A stretch of DNA of 64,000 nt from Reichenbachiella agarivorans. GTDB taxonomy: Bacteria > Bacteroidota > Bacteroidia > Cytophagales > Cyclobacteriaceae. Shown here one piece after another: positions 36,271-46,667 of this stretch (positions within the stretch are counted from its first letter, which is position 1; each line of letters opens with the position of its first letter). The notes beneath the pieces are model-generated. The model was given only the letters and a program-made list of their open reading frames with translations, was not told the DNA's origin and made no database searches. The DNA lies in the NCBI RefSeq assembly GCF_025502585.1, contig NZ_CP106679.1, positions 539,001 through 603,000 of the forward strand. The letters are read 5' to 3'. The position numbers and the translations under genes are program-made.

Positions 36271-37470
36271 TTATTGTGAAATTCCCAGACTGTTTTTTCG
36301 ATGCATCGCTTCGAGGAAATAGTAGTCTGCATAACCTATAGGTAGATCTATTTCGTCATCCTTGGGCCAATTGCCTGTGCTATGCGTCAAAATAAATGGC
36401 ACTTTGAAATCCTCAGACAACACATAAGTAGCTGAACCCAATGATTCCATGATGGCATCCGCAAATTTTAGGTATGCTATATCTCCTGTGTAGGTGTACA
36501 ACTCGTAGCAAGCTGAGGCATCCACAGCTGCAGCAGAGGCATCCCTTGGTGCATTAGGAATAGCGGGATCATTCATGTCCCAGTAGGGGATATGATCATC
36601 TGGCATCTGCGGGTGATTCATAACAAATGCCGCAATCTTTTTGGCCTGCTCCAAAAACAACTCGTCTCGGGTGTATCTGTAAACCATCGTGAAGCCATAC
36701 AAGCCCCAACCCTGTCCTCGCGACCAAACTGATTCGGCATCATATCCCTGATGAGTCAGACGCTGTTTGACCTCACCTGTCGTGACATTGTAATCTATCA
36801 CATGGTAGCTGCTGTTGTCTGCACGGTAGTGATTGACGAGGGTTTTGCGTGCATGAGAATCTGCAATTTTGTAAAACGAACTGTCTCCAGACAAACGTGT
36901 CGCCTCAAAAAGCAACTCCAAATTCATCATGTTGTCGATGATCACTGGAAACTGCCATTTGTCCATTCCAAAATCCCAAGATTGAATGCACCCTACCGTA
37001 GGCGAAAATCTCGTACTCAATGTTTGTGCACTAGTCAATATCACGTCTTTGTAGTGTGGGTTTTGCGTGATCTCGTAGGCCTTGCCTATGCTGCAATAGA
37101 CTTTGAATCCCATGTCATGGGTCCTGCCATTCCATTGCTCCTTTTCCATAAATGGAATCCAACTCTCTGCACGCGTCAAGAAGGATGTATCCCCTGTCAA
37201 TTGGTACAAATACAACAAACTACCTGGGAAGAACCCACTGGTCCAATCCTTGGATGGTACACCGCGTACCTCTCCATTTTCCTCCATGCTCCTCGGAAAC
37301 TGGACCGAATCAACTGGATAAGAGAGCAAATAAGGAACTCGGGCACTGACGCCCGAATTCCAAACTGAATAACCATTTCCAACTTCTTCTTCCCCACTTT
37401 GCTGAGCAGCTTCTCTTTCGGTACATGCCAAAAGCAAAACACACAGCCATATCATGTTGATTTTATTCAT
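36271..37470 (-). CDS. Unsaturated glucuronyl hydrolase, GH88 (lipoprotein)
   Basis: The 399-residue precursor has a lipoprotein signal (LLLACTE, Cys16). The catalytic part is an (alpha/alpha)6 barrel with the two family Asp residues: D119 in RTHDMGFK and D179 in IIDNMMNLELL. The GH88 signature WSRGQGWGLYGF follows at about residue 250, then the late PRDASAAAVDASACYEL. The enzyme hydrates the double bond of the 4,5-unsaturated uronic acid left by a lyase and releases it from the oligosaccharide. Its presence is the strongest sign that a polysaccharide lyase acts in this locus. The product feeds KduI and KduD at 47.9-49.5 kb. The gene lies 5 bp from susD and 13 bp from GH2. Confidence 0.93.
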   Translation of the reverse strand: MNKINMIWLCVLLLACTEREAAQQSGEEEVGNGYSVWNSGVSARVPYLLSYPVDSVQFPRSMEENGEVRGVPSKDWTSGFFPGSLLYLYQLTGDTSFLTRAESWIPFMEKEQWNGRTHDMGFKVYCSIGKAYEITQNPHYKDVILTSAQTLSTRFSPTVGCIQSWDFGMDKWQFPVIIDNMMNLELLFEATRLSGDSSFYKIADSHARKTLVNHYRADNSSYHVIDYNVTTGEVKQRLTHQGYDAESVWSRGQGWGLYGFTMVYRYTRDELFLEQAKKIAAFVMNHPQMPDDHIPYWDMNDPAIPNAPRDASAAAVDASACYELYTYTGDIAYLKFADAIMESLGSATYVLSEDFKVPFILTHSTGNWPKDDEIDLPIGYADYYFLEAMHRKNSLGISQ

Positions 37471-37475
37471 CTTGC

Positions 37476-39062
37476 TTAATAACCTTTGTTTTGTGTTAAA
37501 TTATCATTTTTATCCACATCTTGTTGGAATTTAGGATAGTAATAATCTCTCGCTGGGTCAAAGTTTTGCTGCTCCAATCCGCTTGGGCCAAATGCCGTGA
37601 CACCCAGCTGTCTACGTTTGATATCATACCATCTACCAAACTCGAACGCTAGCTCAACCCTTCTTTCCTCCAGAACCATGGTGGTAAATTCCTCCTTGCT
37701 CAATCCACCAGCTACATCCGCAGGAACTGCTCTGTCATTGGTAGGATCAGCATCCAATTCTCTTCTCGCTCTTTTCCTGACTTGGTTGACATAGTCTTCT
37801 GCCTCTGCCGTAGGCCCATTCACTTCGTTGGATGCCTCAGCGGCCATCAGCAAGACATCAGCGTACCTCATCAAGCAGTAATCATTTTCAGAATCACGAG
37901 CATTGATTCCTGCTGATACAGCTGGATTTCCCTCTCCCAACACTTCTCCATGTGCCCTGTAGTACTTAGCTATGTGTGGTCTAGCTACATTGAGTGGGAT
38001 TGCCCCCCAATCTGTGTATGGAGTCGCCACACCATTGTAAGTCATCATGGTGTCGAAGCTCACGACTCTTCTGTAATCCTGTGGATCAAAAGAGTTGAAT
38101 GCGGCCAAAGTAGGCACTGCTACACTCCACCCCTCACCTGTAGTATAGCGTTCATCCTTTCTCGGTCCTGTAACTGATGCCAGATAATCTATGGCTGCAT
38201 TGGTTCCACCTAGACTACTTGGGTTTGCGCTTGCATCGTTTCCTTTGAAGTCCAATTCAAACAACACTTCGTTGGACGGTGTAGCGATACTAGGATCAAA
38301 CAAGTCCGCAAACTCTGGCTCCAAACTATATCCGAATGCCACACTGTTATCAATTACATATTTAGCCTCCGCATAGGCAGCAGGATAATTGGCTCTGGTC
38401 AAATGCACAGATGCCAAAAAAGCAGCAGCAGTTCCTTTGCCTGGACGCTGTTTGGATACAGGCCTATCGGTCAAATGCTGCTTTGCAAACTCCAAGTCTT
38501 CGATGATACCTGCATAGATATCATCCTCGGATGATTGAGGAAGTGTATAAGCTATGTTGGCATCTGTGAAGGCAAAATCAATGTAGGGAATCTCTCCAAA
38601 CAACCTCACAAAGTGAAAGTGTATGAAGGCACGTAAGAATCTACACTCAGCCAACAAAGGATTGACCTCTGTGTCTGCCGCATCGATGGATTCAGCACCT
38701 ACCATGGTATAATTCAATGCTGCCAAGATTTCATATCCCTTTGGCCACATGGCGCTCACCATACCGTTGGTCGCACTCATATTCATCTGATCTACTTCGA
38801 TACGAAATGAAGTAGTTGTCATATCTCCAATACTTGCCATATCACCTCTCAACAAGAGAGAAAGAGGTAATTTCCTTCCCCAAAAGGATTCGTGTGTCAA
38901 CAAGGAGTAAGCACCATTGATACCAATCTGGACATCACTCGTAGTCTGGTAAAATGCCTCTGGTGCCAACAATCCTACTGGCTCTTCTTCCAAATCGGAG
39001 CAAGAAAAGTTGATCGATAAACTCATCAAAAGGACGGTCAATATTATATATGTTCGTTTCAT
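37476..39062 (-). CDS. susD: SusD/RagB family nutrient-binding outer-membrane lipoprotein
   Basis: I start at MKRTYIILTVLLMSLSINFSC (lipobox Cys21); an ATG 7 codons upstream, 1 bp after the susC stop codon, is possible. The 528-residue protein shows the SusD layout: an N-terminal SusD-like segment with EPVGLLAPEAFYQTTSDVQIGINGAY, TPR helices (ECRFLRAFIHFHFVRLFGEIPY is the hallmark), and the C-terminal RagB domain with DYCLMRYADVLLMAAEASNEVNG, EERRVELAFEFGRWYDIKRR and an NKGY-type end. It caps the SusC pore and binds the glycan at the cell surface. It is tightly coupled to susC. Confidence 0.96.
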   Translation of the reverse strand: MKRTYIILTVLLMSLSINFSCSDLEEEPVGLLAPEAFYQTTSDVQIGINGAYSLLTHESFWGRKLPLSLLLRGDMASIGDMTTTSFRIEVDQMNMSATNGMVSAMWPKGYEILAALNYTMVGAESIDAADTEVNPLLAECRFLRAFIHFHFVRLFGEIPYIDFAFTDANIAYTLPQSSEDDIYAGIIEDLEFAKQHLTDRPVSKQRPGKGTAAAFLASVHLTRANYPAAYAEAKYVIDNSVAFGYSLEPEFADLFDPSIATPSNEVLFELDFKGNDASANPSSLGGTNAAIDYLASVTGPRKDERYTTGEGWSVAVPTLAAFNSFDPQDYRRVVSFDTMMTYNGVATPYTDWGAIPLNVARPHIAKYYRAHGEVLGEGNPAVSAGINARDSENDYCLMRYADVLLMAAEASNEVNGPTAEAEDYVNQVRKRARRELDADPTNDRAVPADVAGGLSKEEFTTMVLEERRVELAFEFGRWYDIKRRQLGVTAFGPSGLEQQNFDPARDYYYPKFQQDVDKNDNLTQNKGY

Positions 39063-39084
39063 TTGTCTGTTCTTTAAATTCATT

Positions 39085-42000
39085 TTACAATCCTAGGTTC
39101 AAACCAAAAGTATAGCTGCGTACATTGGGATAACTCGCATAATCGAGTCCAATGTTTCGGTTGCCATTCGCACCGCTACCAGAGTTACCATACCCTACTT
39201 CCGGATCCAAACCTGGATAATCGGTGAATGTCAGGAGATTTTGTGCACTCGCGTAAATCCTCAAAGATCTAATGTGTGCTTTCTCCAACATTGATTTAGG
39301 CAAAGTATAACCCAACGAAATGTTCTTGAGGCGTACATAGGTCGCATCATAAATAAATCTAGTGGACATCCGATTGGTTCTAGATGCTGATGCCTTAGGT
39401 ACATCAGTGTTGGGGTTGGTAGGTGTCCATCTATCCAATGCTTTAGTTGTTGCATTGTTTTTGCCAGAGAATGTCTCCAACTCCATCAGAGTGTAGCTCA
39501 CCATGTCATTGCCATGCACCCCTTGAAAGAAGATATTCAAATCAAAATTCTTGTATCCAAAGGTGTTGTTGAATGACCAAGTAAAATCTGGATTGGGATC
39601 TCCAATGATCTTCCTATCCGCTGCGGTCAATTGACCATCTGGTGTCCCGTCAGGACCAGAAATATCTGCAAAATGCTCTCCTCCTGCTTCTTGTTCAAAT
39701 CCCGAACCTGGGGTAAACACATCACCGTTTTGGTAAATCCCCTCATACACATAGCCATAAAACACACCCACAGGTTGCCCCTCGATTATCAACTGTGTAT
39801 CGTTGGGTAGTCTCAAGTGCCCTGGGGACGAACCATAGAGATCCACAGAATCAGGCAAAGTCAGGACTTTGTTGCGATTCATAGAATAAATCAAATCCGA
39901 ACTCCAAGTAAACTCACCGACCAAATTTCTAGTGCTCAACATGAGTTCAACACCCTTATTACTTACTTTACCAATGTTTTGCAATTGAGAAGAAACCCCT
40001 ACATAAGAAGGCAGCAATCGTTGAAACAACAAATCATCTGTGATCTTGCTGTAATAATCCCCAGTCAGATTGACTCGTCCATCCATCAATCCTAGGTCAA
40101 AGCCAATATCGAGTTGACTGGTAGTCTCCCACGTCAATTCGGAATTGGCCAGCTCATCCAACCTCACTGCATTGGCACCAGTCGTTGCAGAATATGTGGA
40201 ACCTAATCTAGCCAAGGACTGGTAAGCGCTGATTGCTTGATTGCCTACCAAACCATAACTCGCTCTGAGTTTGAATTGATTGACCACCTCCAGTGATTCC
40301 ATAAAAGATTCCCCTTTGACATCCCAAGCCACCGCTGCAGAAGGGAAAAACGCCCATTTGTTGTTGGCCGAAAAATTGGATGCACCGTCATATCTAGCAG
40401 TAGCCGTGAATATATATCTATTCAGGAATGAATAATTGATTCTCGAATAGTAGGAGAGCAGTTCGGACTCAGTCAAAGACGAAGTAGGTGCACTAGGCGT
40501 ACTGCCTTGATCCAATGCCCAATAACTCCCTGAATTATTGATAAATCCAGTAGTAGAAGACTTCCAAGATTCAGACTTGTTGGACTGATAGGAATATCCA
40601 TTGACCCATGTCACGTCATGGTTGTTGATCTCCTTACTGATCGTGAAATAATTTTCACTCAACAAGGAAGTTTCCTTTCTAGAATCAATTCCAGCGAGAC
40701 CGTTAGAACCAGCGCCACGAATCAAAGTAGTAGGCCAAAACTCACCATCTCTCCAATTGGTGGTACCTATACCCAAGGTAGTTTTGAAACTCAACCAATC
40801 TGTGATTTTCAAATCGGCGTACACATTGGACTGAAATCGATCTGTGACTCTTTCTCTCTGGTATTCAGTCGCCATGGCATACGGATTATCGATTTGATCA
40901 CCCACTTGAGAGACTGTATACGAACCATCTGCGTTGTAAATACCCAAATCTGGATTGAAACGCAAGGCAGCACCTACTACACCTGCTTGTCCACTTCCTC
41001 CAGTACTTTCTTGAGTGCGGACACCCACGTCTGTACTTCTACGGCCATATGTCGACATACCTACTTTGAGGTAGTCGGTAGCTTGTGCATTGACGTTGGC
41101 ATTCAATGAATACCTCTTATAGTCTGACCCAATTATGATCCCCTGTTGGTCAAAATAGGTACCTGACAAATAGTACGTCACATTGTCCGAACCTCCACTG
41201 ATTGACAATTGGTTGTTGGAGATTATCCCCTGACGATAAATCTCGTCCTGCCAATCGGTATCGGATCCCAGATAATTGTACGTACCAAACTCCTGCATGT
41301 AATCAGAGAACTCCTGCCCACTGAGTAAATCAATCTTGTTGGTTGTCTCTTGTATAGCATACGAACTGTTGAAATCAATCTTGGTCACACCTTTGCTACC
41401 TTTTTTGGTGGTAATCATGATTACACCATTGGCCCCTCTAGAACCATAGATAGCGGTGGCAGATGCATCCTTCAATATCTCAATAGAAGCGATATCCTCT
41501 GGAGGAGGCATCTCAGCTCCTACAAAACCATCTACCACTCGGATAGGATCAGAGCTGGCATTGATAGAAGTACCTCCTCTGATTTTGATGCTAAAATCCG
41601 CACCAGGCTGCCCGCCATTGTTGGATTGAATCTGTACACCTGAGGCACGACCCTGGAGTGTCTGTACTGCCGACACGGCCGGAAATGCAGTGATCTCACT
41701 TGACTTCACTGATGATACCGAACCCGAGAGATCGCTTTTCTTCACAGTACCATATCCTACGACTACAACCTCTTCCAGTGAGATCAAATCAGGTTGCATT
41801 TCGAAATCGATGACACTTCGGTTGCCTACTTCCATTCGGACGGTTTCAAATCCCACAAACGAAGCAACCAACACATTGTCATTGTTCACTTCCAGACTGT
41901 ATTTACCATCCATATCTGTAGTAGTCCCTGTAGAGGTTCCCTCTATCAATATGACAACACCAGGAAGTGGCTCACCGTCTTCTCCGGAAATGACCAAACC

Positions 42001-42093
42001 TCGCACTGTACCAGTTTGTGCAAGTAGCACATGTCCAGACAATGCCATCGCCCACAAGGCGATCAAAAATTTAAATTGTAACCATTTGTTCAT
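39085..42093 (-). CDS. susC: SusC/RagA family TonB-dependent oligosaccharide transporter
   Basis: The start MNKWLQFKFLIALWAMALSG (42093) gives a signal peptide and 1,002 residues; the frame opens 28 codons earlier without one. The order is: a carboxypeptidase-like regulatory domain (about 27-105, GTVRGLVISGEDGEPLPGV), a TonB-dependent plug (about 110-225, EEVVVVGYGTVKKSDLSGSV and GRASGVQIQSNNG) and a 22-strand barrel to the C-terminus (GLNLGL). It moves oligosaccharides released outside into the periplasm in a complex with SusD. It is the first gene of the main PUL operon, with a leader of about 230 nt after the candidate HTCS element at 42324-42345. Confidence 0.96.
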   Translation of the reverse strand: MNKWLQFKFLIALWAMALSGHVLLAQTGTVRGLVISGEDGEPLPGVVILIEGTSTGTTTDMDGKYSLEVNNDNVLVASFVGFETVRMEVGNRSVIDFEMQPDLISLEEVVVVGYGTVKKSDLSGSVSSVKSSEITAFPAVSAVQTLQGRASGVQIQSNNGGQPGADFSIKIRGGTSINASSDPIRVVDGFVGAEMPPPEDIASIEILKDASATAIYGSRGANGVIMITTKKGSKGVTKIDFNSSYAIQETTNKIDLLSGQEFSDYMQEFGTYNYLGSDTDWQDEIYRQGIISNNQLSISGGSDNVTYYLSGTYFDQQGIIIGSDYKRYSLNANVNAQATDYLKVGMSTYGRRSTDVGVRTQESTGGSGQAGVVGAALRFNPDLGIYNADGSYTVSQVGDQIDNPYAMATEYQRERVTDRFQSNVYADLKITDWLSFKTTLGIGTTNWRDGEFWPTTLIRGAGSNGLAGIDSRKETSLLSENYFTISKEINNHDVTWVNGYSYQSNKSESWKSSTTGFINNSGSYWALDQGSTPSAPTSSLTESELLSYYSRINYSFLNRYIFTATARYDGASNFSANNKWAFFPSAAVAWDVKGESFMESLEVVNQFKLRASYGLVGNQAISAYQSLARLGSTYSATTGANAVRLDELANSELTWETTSQLDIGFDLGLMDGRVNLTGDYYSKITDDLLFQRLLPSYVGVSSQLQNIGKVSNKGVELMLSTRNLVGEFTWSSDLIYSMNRNKVLTLPDSVDLYGSSPGHLRLPNDTQLIIEGQPVGVFYGYVYEGIYQNGDVFTPGSGFEQEAGGEHFADISGPDGTPDGQLTAADRKIIGDPNPDFTWSFNNTFGYKNFDLNIFFQGVHGNDMVSYTLMELETFSGKNNATTKALDRWTPTNPNTDVPKASASRTNRMSTRFIYDATYVRLKNISLGYTLPKSMLEKAHIRSLRIYASAQNLLTFTDYPGLDPEVGYGNSGSGANGNRNIGLDYASYPNVRSYTFGLNLGL

Positions 42094-42323
42094 AAAAAGT
42101 AATTTAGTTTTCAAATGAAATAGATAATTAAAAGAGCCATCGTCACGATGAACATGCTCAAAACCCATTCTTTCCAATGCTTTTTCATGCTTGCATTTTT
42201 TAGATTTATCTTCTTATGACTGCCTCTCCACAAGTGGATTAGATGCTAGGCTCATAAGAGATAAACACATGAAACTTTCAAGAACAATTTTATCTCAATC
42301 GGAATACTCAAAAATCCAAAACA

Positions 42324-42345
42324 GGGTACACTATCGTACAAAATG
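42324..42345 (-). promoter_or_regulatory. PUL promoter element before susC
   Basis: Read on the minus strand this is CATTTTGTACGATAGTGTAC followed by CC. It holds TGTAC-GATAG-TGTAC, a direct repeat with 10-bp period, and differs from the TIG lipoprotein element at two positions. It lies 231 bp before the susC start, in the 287-bp gap between the HTCS and susC genes. Confidence 0.65.
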
Positions 42346-42380
42346 AAGGGGGAAGAGCCCAAAAAAGGCCTTTCAACGGA

Positions 42381-45300
42381 TTAGCTGAATTTTTCGGCAT
42401 ATGCCGATGGGGTGGTATGGTGATACTTTTGAAAGCACTTGGTGAAGTACTTTGGATTCTTAAAGCCTACTTTGTAGCTGACTTGTGACACATTGATCTT
42501 GCCCTGTTCGAGCAATTGTGCCGCACGCTTCATTCTCATTGATAGAATGAAGTCATTTGGGGTCATGTCAGTCCATGCTTTGACTTTGGTAAACAACATC
42601 GTACGGCTGACGCCTAGTTCGGAGGCAAACAACGCCACATCAAAAAATTGGTTTTCGATGTTGTCATTCATGACCTCAATGGCTTTGTTTAATAACTCCT
42701 CGTCAATCGACGTAATTGTGATTTCACTGGGTGTGATTTGTTTGTTGTCTCGAAATTTCTTCTTCAGGTTGGCTACAAATCGTAGCAGGTTACGCACCTT
42801 CAGTTCCAACTCCCGGACATTGAATGGCTTGTTGATGTATTCATCTGCACCTGACTCCAATCCTTCATATTTGAATATCAAAGAGGTACGTGCCGTCAGC
42901 AGGATAAATGGGATATGACTTGTTTTGAGATTACTCTTGATTTGAGAGCAAAATTCTATTCCATCCATGACAGGCATCATCACGTCGCTGATAATCAGAT
43001 CTGGCACTTCTGCTAGTGCCATTTCCATTCCCATTTGACCATTGGATGCTTCGATCAGGTTGTATTCGCCAGACAACAATTCTAATATGAACCCTCTGAC
43101 ATGGTCATTGTCTTCCACGACCAATACCGTTTTTTTGTCTTCTTCACGTATCAATCGGTCCACATCCAAGGTAGTTTTGCTGTTCCAATCATCTACCGCA
43201 TCCATCCTATAATTGGTCAAATCCTCGCTGTCCTTGAACTCGCCTATGACCTGCGAATCGTCTAGGTGATCCTTTCCTTTAGCTAGTTTGATCGTAAATT
43301 GACTACCTACTTCTAGTTGACTTTCTACTTCCAGACTACCCTTGTGTAGGTCTATGATGCTCTTGGCCAATGCCAACCCGATACCTGTACCCTTGCTTGT
43401 TTCTTGATGCCTCGACCCTGAACGCACCTGATAGAATCTATCAAATATTTTATCCAAGTTCTCGGGTTCTATTCCTTGACCACTGTCCGCAACCAAGATG
43501 TCAACTTGTCCTTCTTTTTCCGAAATCTGTACTTTGACTTCTCCACCTTCTGGAGTAAACTTAAAAGCATTGGAGAGTAAGTTGTACAAGACTCTCTCCA
43601 ACTTGTCACGGTCATAATAGACCCGTATATCCTCCTGATCTGACTCAAAGGTATATTTGTATCCCCCATTTTTAGCCAAAATCTTGAATGACAGAAATAT
43701 CTCATGTACAAACTTGACTAAGTTGCCTTCAGCTGCTTCGAGATTGGCTTGTTTGTTTTCGATCTTTCTAAAATCCATGAGTTGATTAATCAGTTTAAGC
43801 AACTGACTGGCACTCTGCTCCATGACCTTGAGTTTCTTGAACATCGAGCTGCTGCCTTTGTAATCCTGTATAATCTGCTCCAGAGGTCCCAAAATCAGGG
43901 TCAACGGAGTTCGAAACTCGTGGGAGATGTTGGTAAAGAACTGCAGTTTGACCTGATTCATCTCCTGCTGCTGGAGATTGATACGGTGCTCCAGATCCAG
44001 TTCATACTGCAAACGAGCCTTGGATTTGATCATTCGATACAAAATGTAAAGTGCCACAATCACTATCAAGCCATAGAGCATAAATGCTGTGACTGACTTC
44101 CAAGGTGCTGGATGCACATATATGTGTAGCTTGGTGATTTCGCTACTGATATTCCCGTCATTGTTGATCCCTTTGATCTCAAACAAATAACTGTTCGAGT
44201 TTTGAATCGCATACGAGACTTCAGGTACTGAAGAAAAATTCCATTCCTCCTCTAGTCCTTTCATCCGATAGACAAACATATTCTTGTCAGGGTTGACAAA
44301 ACTGGGCAAGGCAAATTCCAGCGTAAAATTGGCCTGATCATAGTCCAATACTATTCGTCTCATCGTAGACAGAGCTGTTGACAACACCTCTGTTTCATCC
44401 CCAGGAATCACCCGTCGATTGTTGATTTTCAAACCAGTAAGTGTGACATTAGGAGTATAAAGATTCTCCTTCAAATCCCTGGGGTCAAACCAACTCACTC
44501 CGGCAGGACCACCAAAGTACATTTTCCCACTGATACTGTACAAGGAGGCATTGCTATTGAATTCATTGGACAGCAATCCATCGGATTCTTCAAACAGTTT
44601 TTTAGTGGCTGATTGTGGTTCATACCTCATGATCCCATTGTTGGATCCTATCCACAGAGCTTGCGCATTGTCTTCTTCTATGGAATGAATGATGTTGCTC
44701 GTACTTTCATATCCAGAAAACAAATCTACTGTCACGAAACCCTCGTCGGTCAATTGATGGAGTCCGGTTTCCTTCGTTCCCACCCAAATCGTGTGATCCT
44801 TGCTTTCAAAGATAACCAAGACATCCTCGCCAGACTTGCTCTCCGCATCGTAAAAATATCGCTCGAATTGAAAACTTCGGGAAACCACATGCTGTGCAGA
44901 CAAAAAACTCAATCCATTCTGTGTTCCTATCCAAATATTACCCTTGCTATCTTTCATCAGTGTACGTACTTGGTCATCTGACAGAGACTTTGGGTCATTA
45001 GGGTCATTCATTATCCATTTGATCTCCTGGGTCAAGTGATTGTAAAGGTTCAATCCTCCTCCAAAGGTCCCCAACAACCACTCCTCCTCACTGATAGCAA
45101 CCACATCATACACACTGTTGTTGCTCAACCCATTGTTTACATCCAATAGTTGCGTGACTTGGTTGGTAGTGGTATTGAATACATTCAATCCTGCATTGAA
45201 AGTACAGACCCATAGATCCCCTGACGCTTGATTCCATCGCATGGCTTTGATATTGTTGCTGGATAAGGCGGCATTTTGTTGGTTGTAGTAGCTATATTCT

Positions 45301-46490
45301 CCTGTTTGTTTTTCTAGTGCGGTGATCCCACTTCCTTCTGTACCAAAATACAGGTAGCTTGAATTGTCTATGATGGAACTGACGACATTGTAAGCCAACC
45401 CCTCTCCAACATTTTGCTGCTTGATGTGACCAAAATTAAAGTTGGATTGATCCCACATATTGAGTCCTCCATAGTAGGTTCCTACCCAAACTGATCCATT
45501 GTCGGTACAGTAGATGCTCTTGATTTTGTTTTCAGAAATCGAGTTTTGTGACTGGGTATCGTTGCGCACGGACAGGAATATTCCATAATGCTCCATTCTG
45601 CTGAGTCCATCGTAAGTCCCCACCCACAGCCTGCCTAATTTATCTATCTCTAGCGCACGTACATTGTTATTGATTAGACTCGATTCTCTTGCTTCTTTTT
45701 TGAATTGTGCTTTTAGTTCCCCCTGTGGAGACAACTCATACAATCCGTTGGATTTAGACCCTACCCAAATACTACCTTGCTGATCCTCTGTGATCGCTTG
45801 GATAAAATCTGTTCCTGAATCCTCGCTATTCCCCAAATTGATTCGATCAAAAACATAGCTGCCATCTGCTTGTTGGGTCATACGGTTGAGTCCAGCTTCT
45901 GTGCCCACCCATGTCTGATTTTTGGAATCTGTAAAAATCTTCAAGACATGGCTATGAGAAACACTCTTTGGATTACTGGGATCGTGATAGTAAGAAACAA
46001 AGGTGTCTGTATCAGGATTCAAGACATTTAAACCGTCGGCAGTCCCTAGCAAAATTTCTCCTGAGGGCAATATATCAATCGACCAAATTGTGTTATTGGA
46101 AATACTTTTTTGCGTGGATTGATCCTTGAAATAATGGGTAAAACGCTCAGTTTTGAGGTTGTAGTGATTGAGGCCGTTGTAAGTACCGATCCAAAGATCA
46201 CCTGTAGCATCTACTGCAATATCCAAAATATCATTGTTACTGATGCTGTTGGGATCCTGTGCGTTGTTTCGAAAAACACTGATTTTATTGCCGTCGTATC
46301 GGTTCAGACCATCTCTGGTCCCGAACCACAGCATTCCCTGCTGATCTTGGGTCATGGTGATCACTGAGCTCTGAGACAAGCCCTCCGCCGTGGTAAAATG
46401 CTTGAACTCAATAGGCGCTTGTTGTGCCACCAAATCCAAAGCCATCACACAGGCTATTGTGAATACCGCAATTAATCCTCCCTTGTTCAT
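42381..46490 (-). CDS. Hybrid two-component system (HTCS) regulator of the PUL
   Basis: The 1,369-residue protein joins sensor and regulator. It has a signal peptide (about 1-22), two seven-bladed periplasmic propellers built from Reg_prop repeats (about 30-685, with many WVGT.. turns), a Y_Y_Y domain (about 715-792) and one membrane helix (about 800-821). A HisKA domain follows with phospho-acceptor His857 (NISHEFRTPL), then a HATPase (about 945-1070, NLLSNAFKFTP and GTGIGLALAKS), a receiver domain (about 1120-1230, acceptor D1169 in DLIISDVMMP) and an AraC-type HTH (about 1262-1369). Such proteins bind an oligosaccharide in the periplasm and activate their PUL. All catalytic motifs are intact. 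It is encoded next to and on the same strand as susC. Confidence 0.96.
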   Translation of the reverse strand: MNKGGLIAVFTIACVMALDLVAQQAPIEFKHFTTAEGLSQSSVITMTQDQQGMLWFGTRDGLNRYDGNKISVFRNNAQDPNSISNNDILDIAVDATGDLWIGTYNGLNHYNLKTERFTHYFKDQSTQKSISNNTIWSIDILPSGEILLGTADGLNVLNPDTDTFVSYYHDPSNPKSVSHSHVLKIFTDSKNQTWVGTEAGLNRMTQQADGSYVFDRINLGNSEDSGTDFIQAITEDQQGSIWVGSKSNGLYELSPQGELKAQFKKEARESSLINNNVRALEIDKLGRLWVGTYDGLSRMEHYGIFLSVRNDTQSQNSISENKIKSIYCTDNGSVWVGTYYGGLNMWDQSNFNFGHIKQQNVGEGLAYNVVSSIIDNSSYLYFGTEGSGITALEKQTGEYSYYNQQNAALSSNNIKAMRWNQASGDLWVCTFNAGLNVFNTTTNQVTQLLDVNNGLSNNSVYDVVAISEEEWLLGTFGGGLNLYNHLTQEIKWIMNDPNDPKSLSDDQVRTLMKDSKGNIWIGTQNGLSFLSAQHVVSRSFQFERYFYDAESKSGEDVLVIFESKDHTIWVGTKETGLHQLTDEGFVTVDLFSGYESTSNIIHSIEEDNAQALWIGSNNGIMRYEPQSATKKLFEESDGLLSNEFNSNASLYSISGKMYFGGPAGVSWFDPRDLKENLYTPNVTLTGLKINNRRVIPGDETEVLSTALSTMRRIVLDYDQANFTLEFALPSFVNPDKNMFVYRMKGLEEEWNFSSVPEVSYAIQNSNSYLFEIKGINNDGNISSEITKLHIYVHPAPWKSVTAFMLYGLIVIVALYILYRMIKSKARLQYELDLEHRINLQQQEMNQVKLQFFTNISHEFRTPLTLILGPLEQIIQDYKGSSSMFKKLKVMEQSASQLLKLINQLMDFRKIENKQANLEAAEGNLVKFVHEIFLSFKILAKNGGYKYTFESDQEDIRVYYDRDKLERVLYNLLSNAFKFTPEGGEVKVQISEKEGQVDILVADSGQGIEPENLDKIFDRFYQVRSGSRHQETSKGTGIGLALAKSIIDLHKGSLEVESQLEVGSQFTIKLAKGKDHLDDSQVIGEFKDSEDLTNYRMDAVDDWNSKTTLDVDRLIREEDKKTVLVVEDNDHVRGFILELLSGEYNLIEASNGQMGMEMALAEVPDLIISDVMMPVMDGIEFCSQIKSNLKTSHIPFILLTARTSLIFKYEGLESGADEYINKPFNVRELELKVRNLLRFVANLKKKFRDNKQITPSEITITSIDEELLNKAIEVMNDNIENQFFDVALFASELGVSRTMLFTKVKAWTDMTPNDFILSMRMKRAAQLLEQGKINVSQVSYKVGFKNPKYFTKCFQKYHHTTPSAYAEKFS

Positions 46491-46580
46491 GCTACACGAT
46501 GCTACGTCTTTTGATCCCTAAATCAAAAAACGAATCACTAGTTGGACGAAAGTACTGTTAAAAATATTTGCTTTCAAAAA

Positions 46581-46616
46581 AATTGAGGAATCAATCCAGA
46601 GTTTGATTCCTCAATT
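46581..46616 (-). terminator. Hairpin between DUF4861 and HTCS genes
   Basis: This is a perfect 14-bp inverted repeat (arms 46581-46594 and 46603-46616, 8-nt loop), preceded on the plus strand by an A-run that reads as a T-tract on the minus strand. It lies beyond the stop of the DUF4861 gene and ends the kdu operon before the HTCS promoter. Confidence 0.8.
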
Positions 46617-46667
46617 CAATATCTAGTATCCCAAAACTGGAACCTAATCTATAAACCAGCTTGTGAT

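Noticed and set aside
39085-42093. Assignment of the PUL to a named substrate such as ulvan, alginate or pectin
   Set aside because: No sulfatase, rhamnosidase, GH28, PL1 or PL7 is in the window, and GH2 and the beta-helix proteins do not fix a substrate. Only a uronic-acid-containing glycan can be supported.
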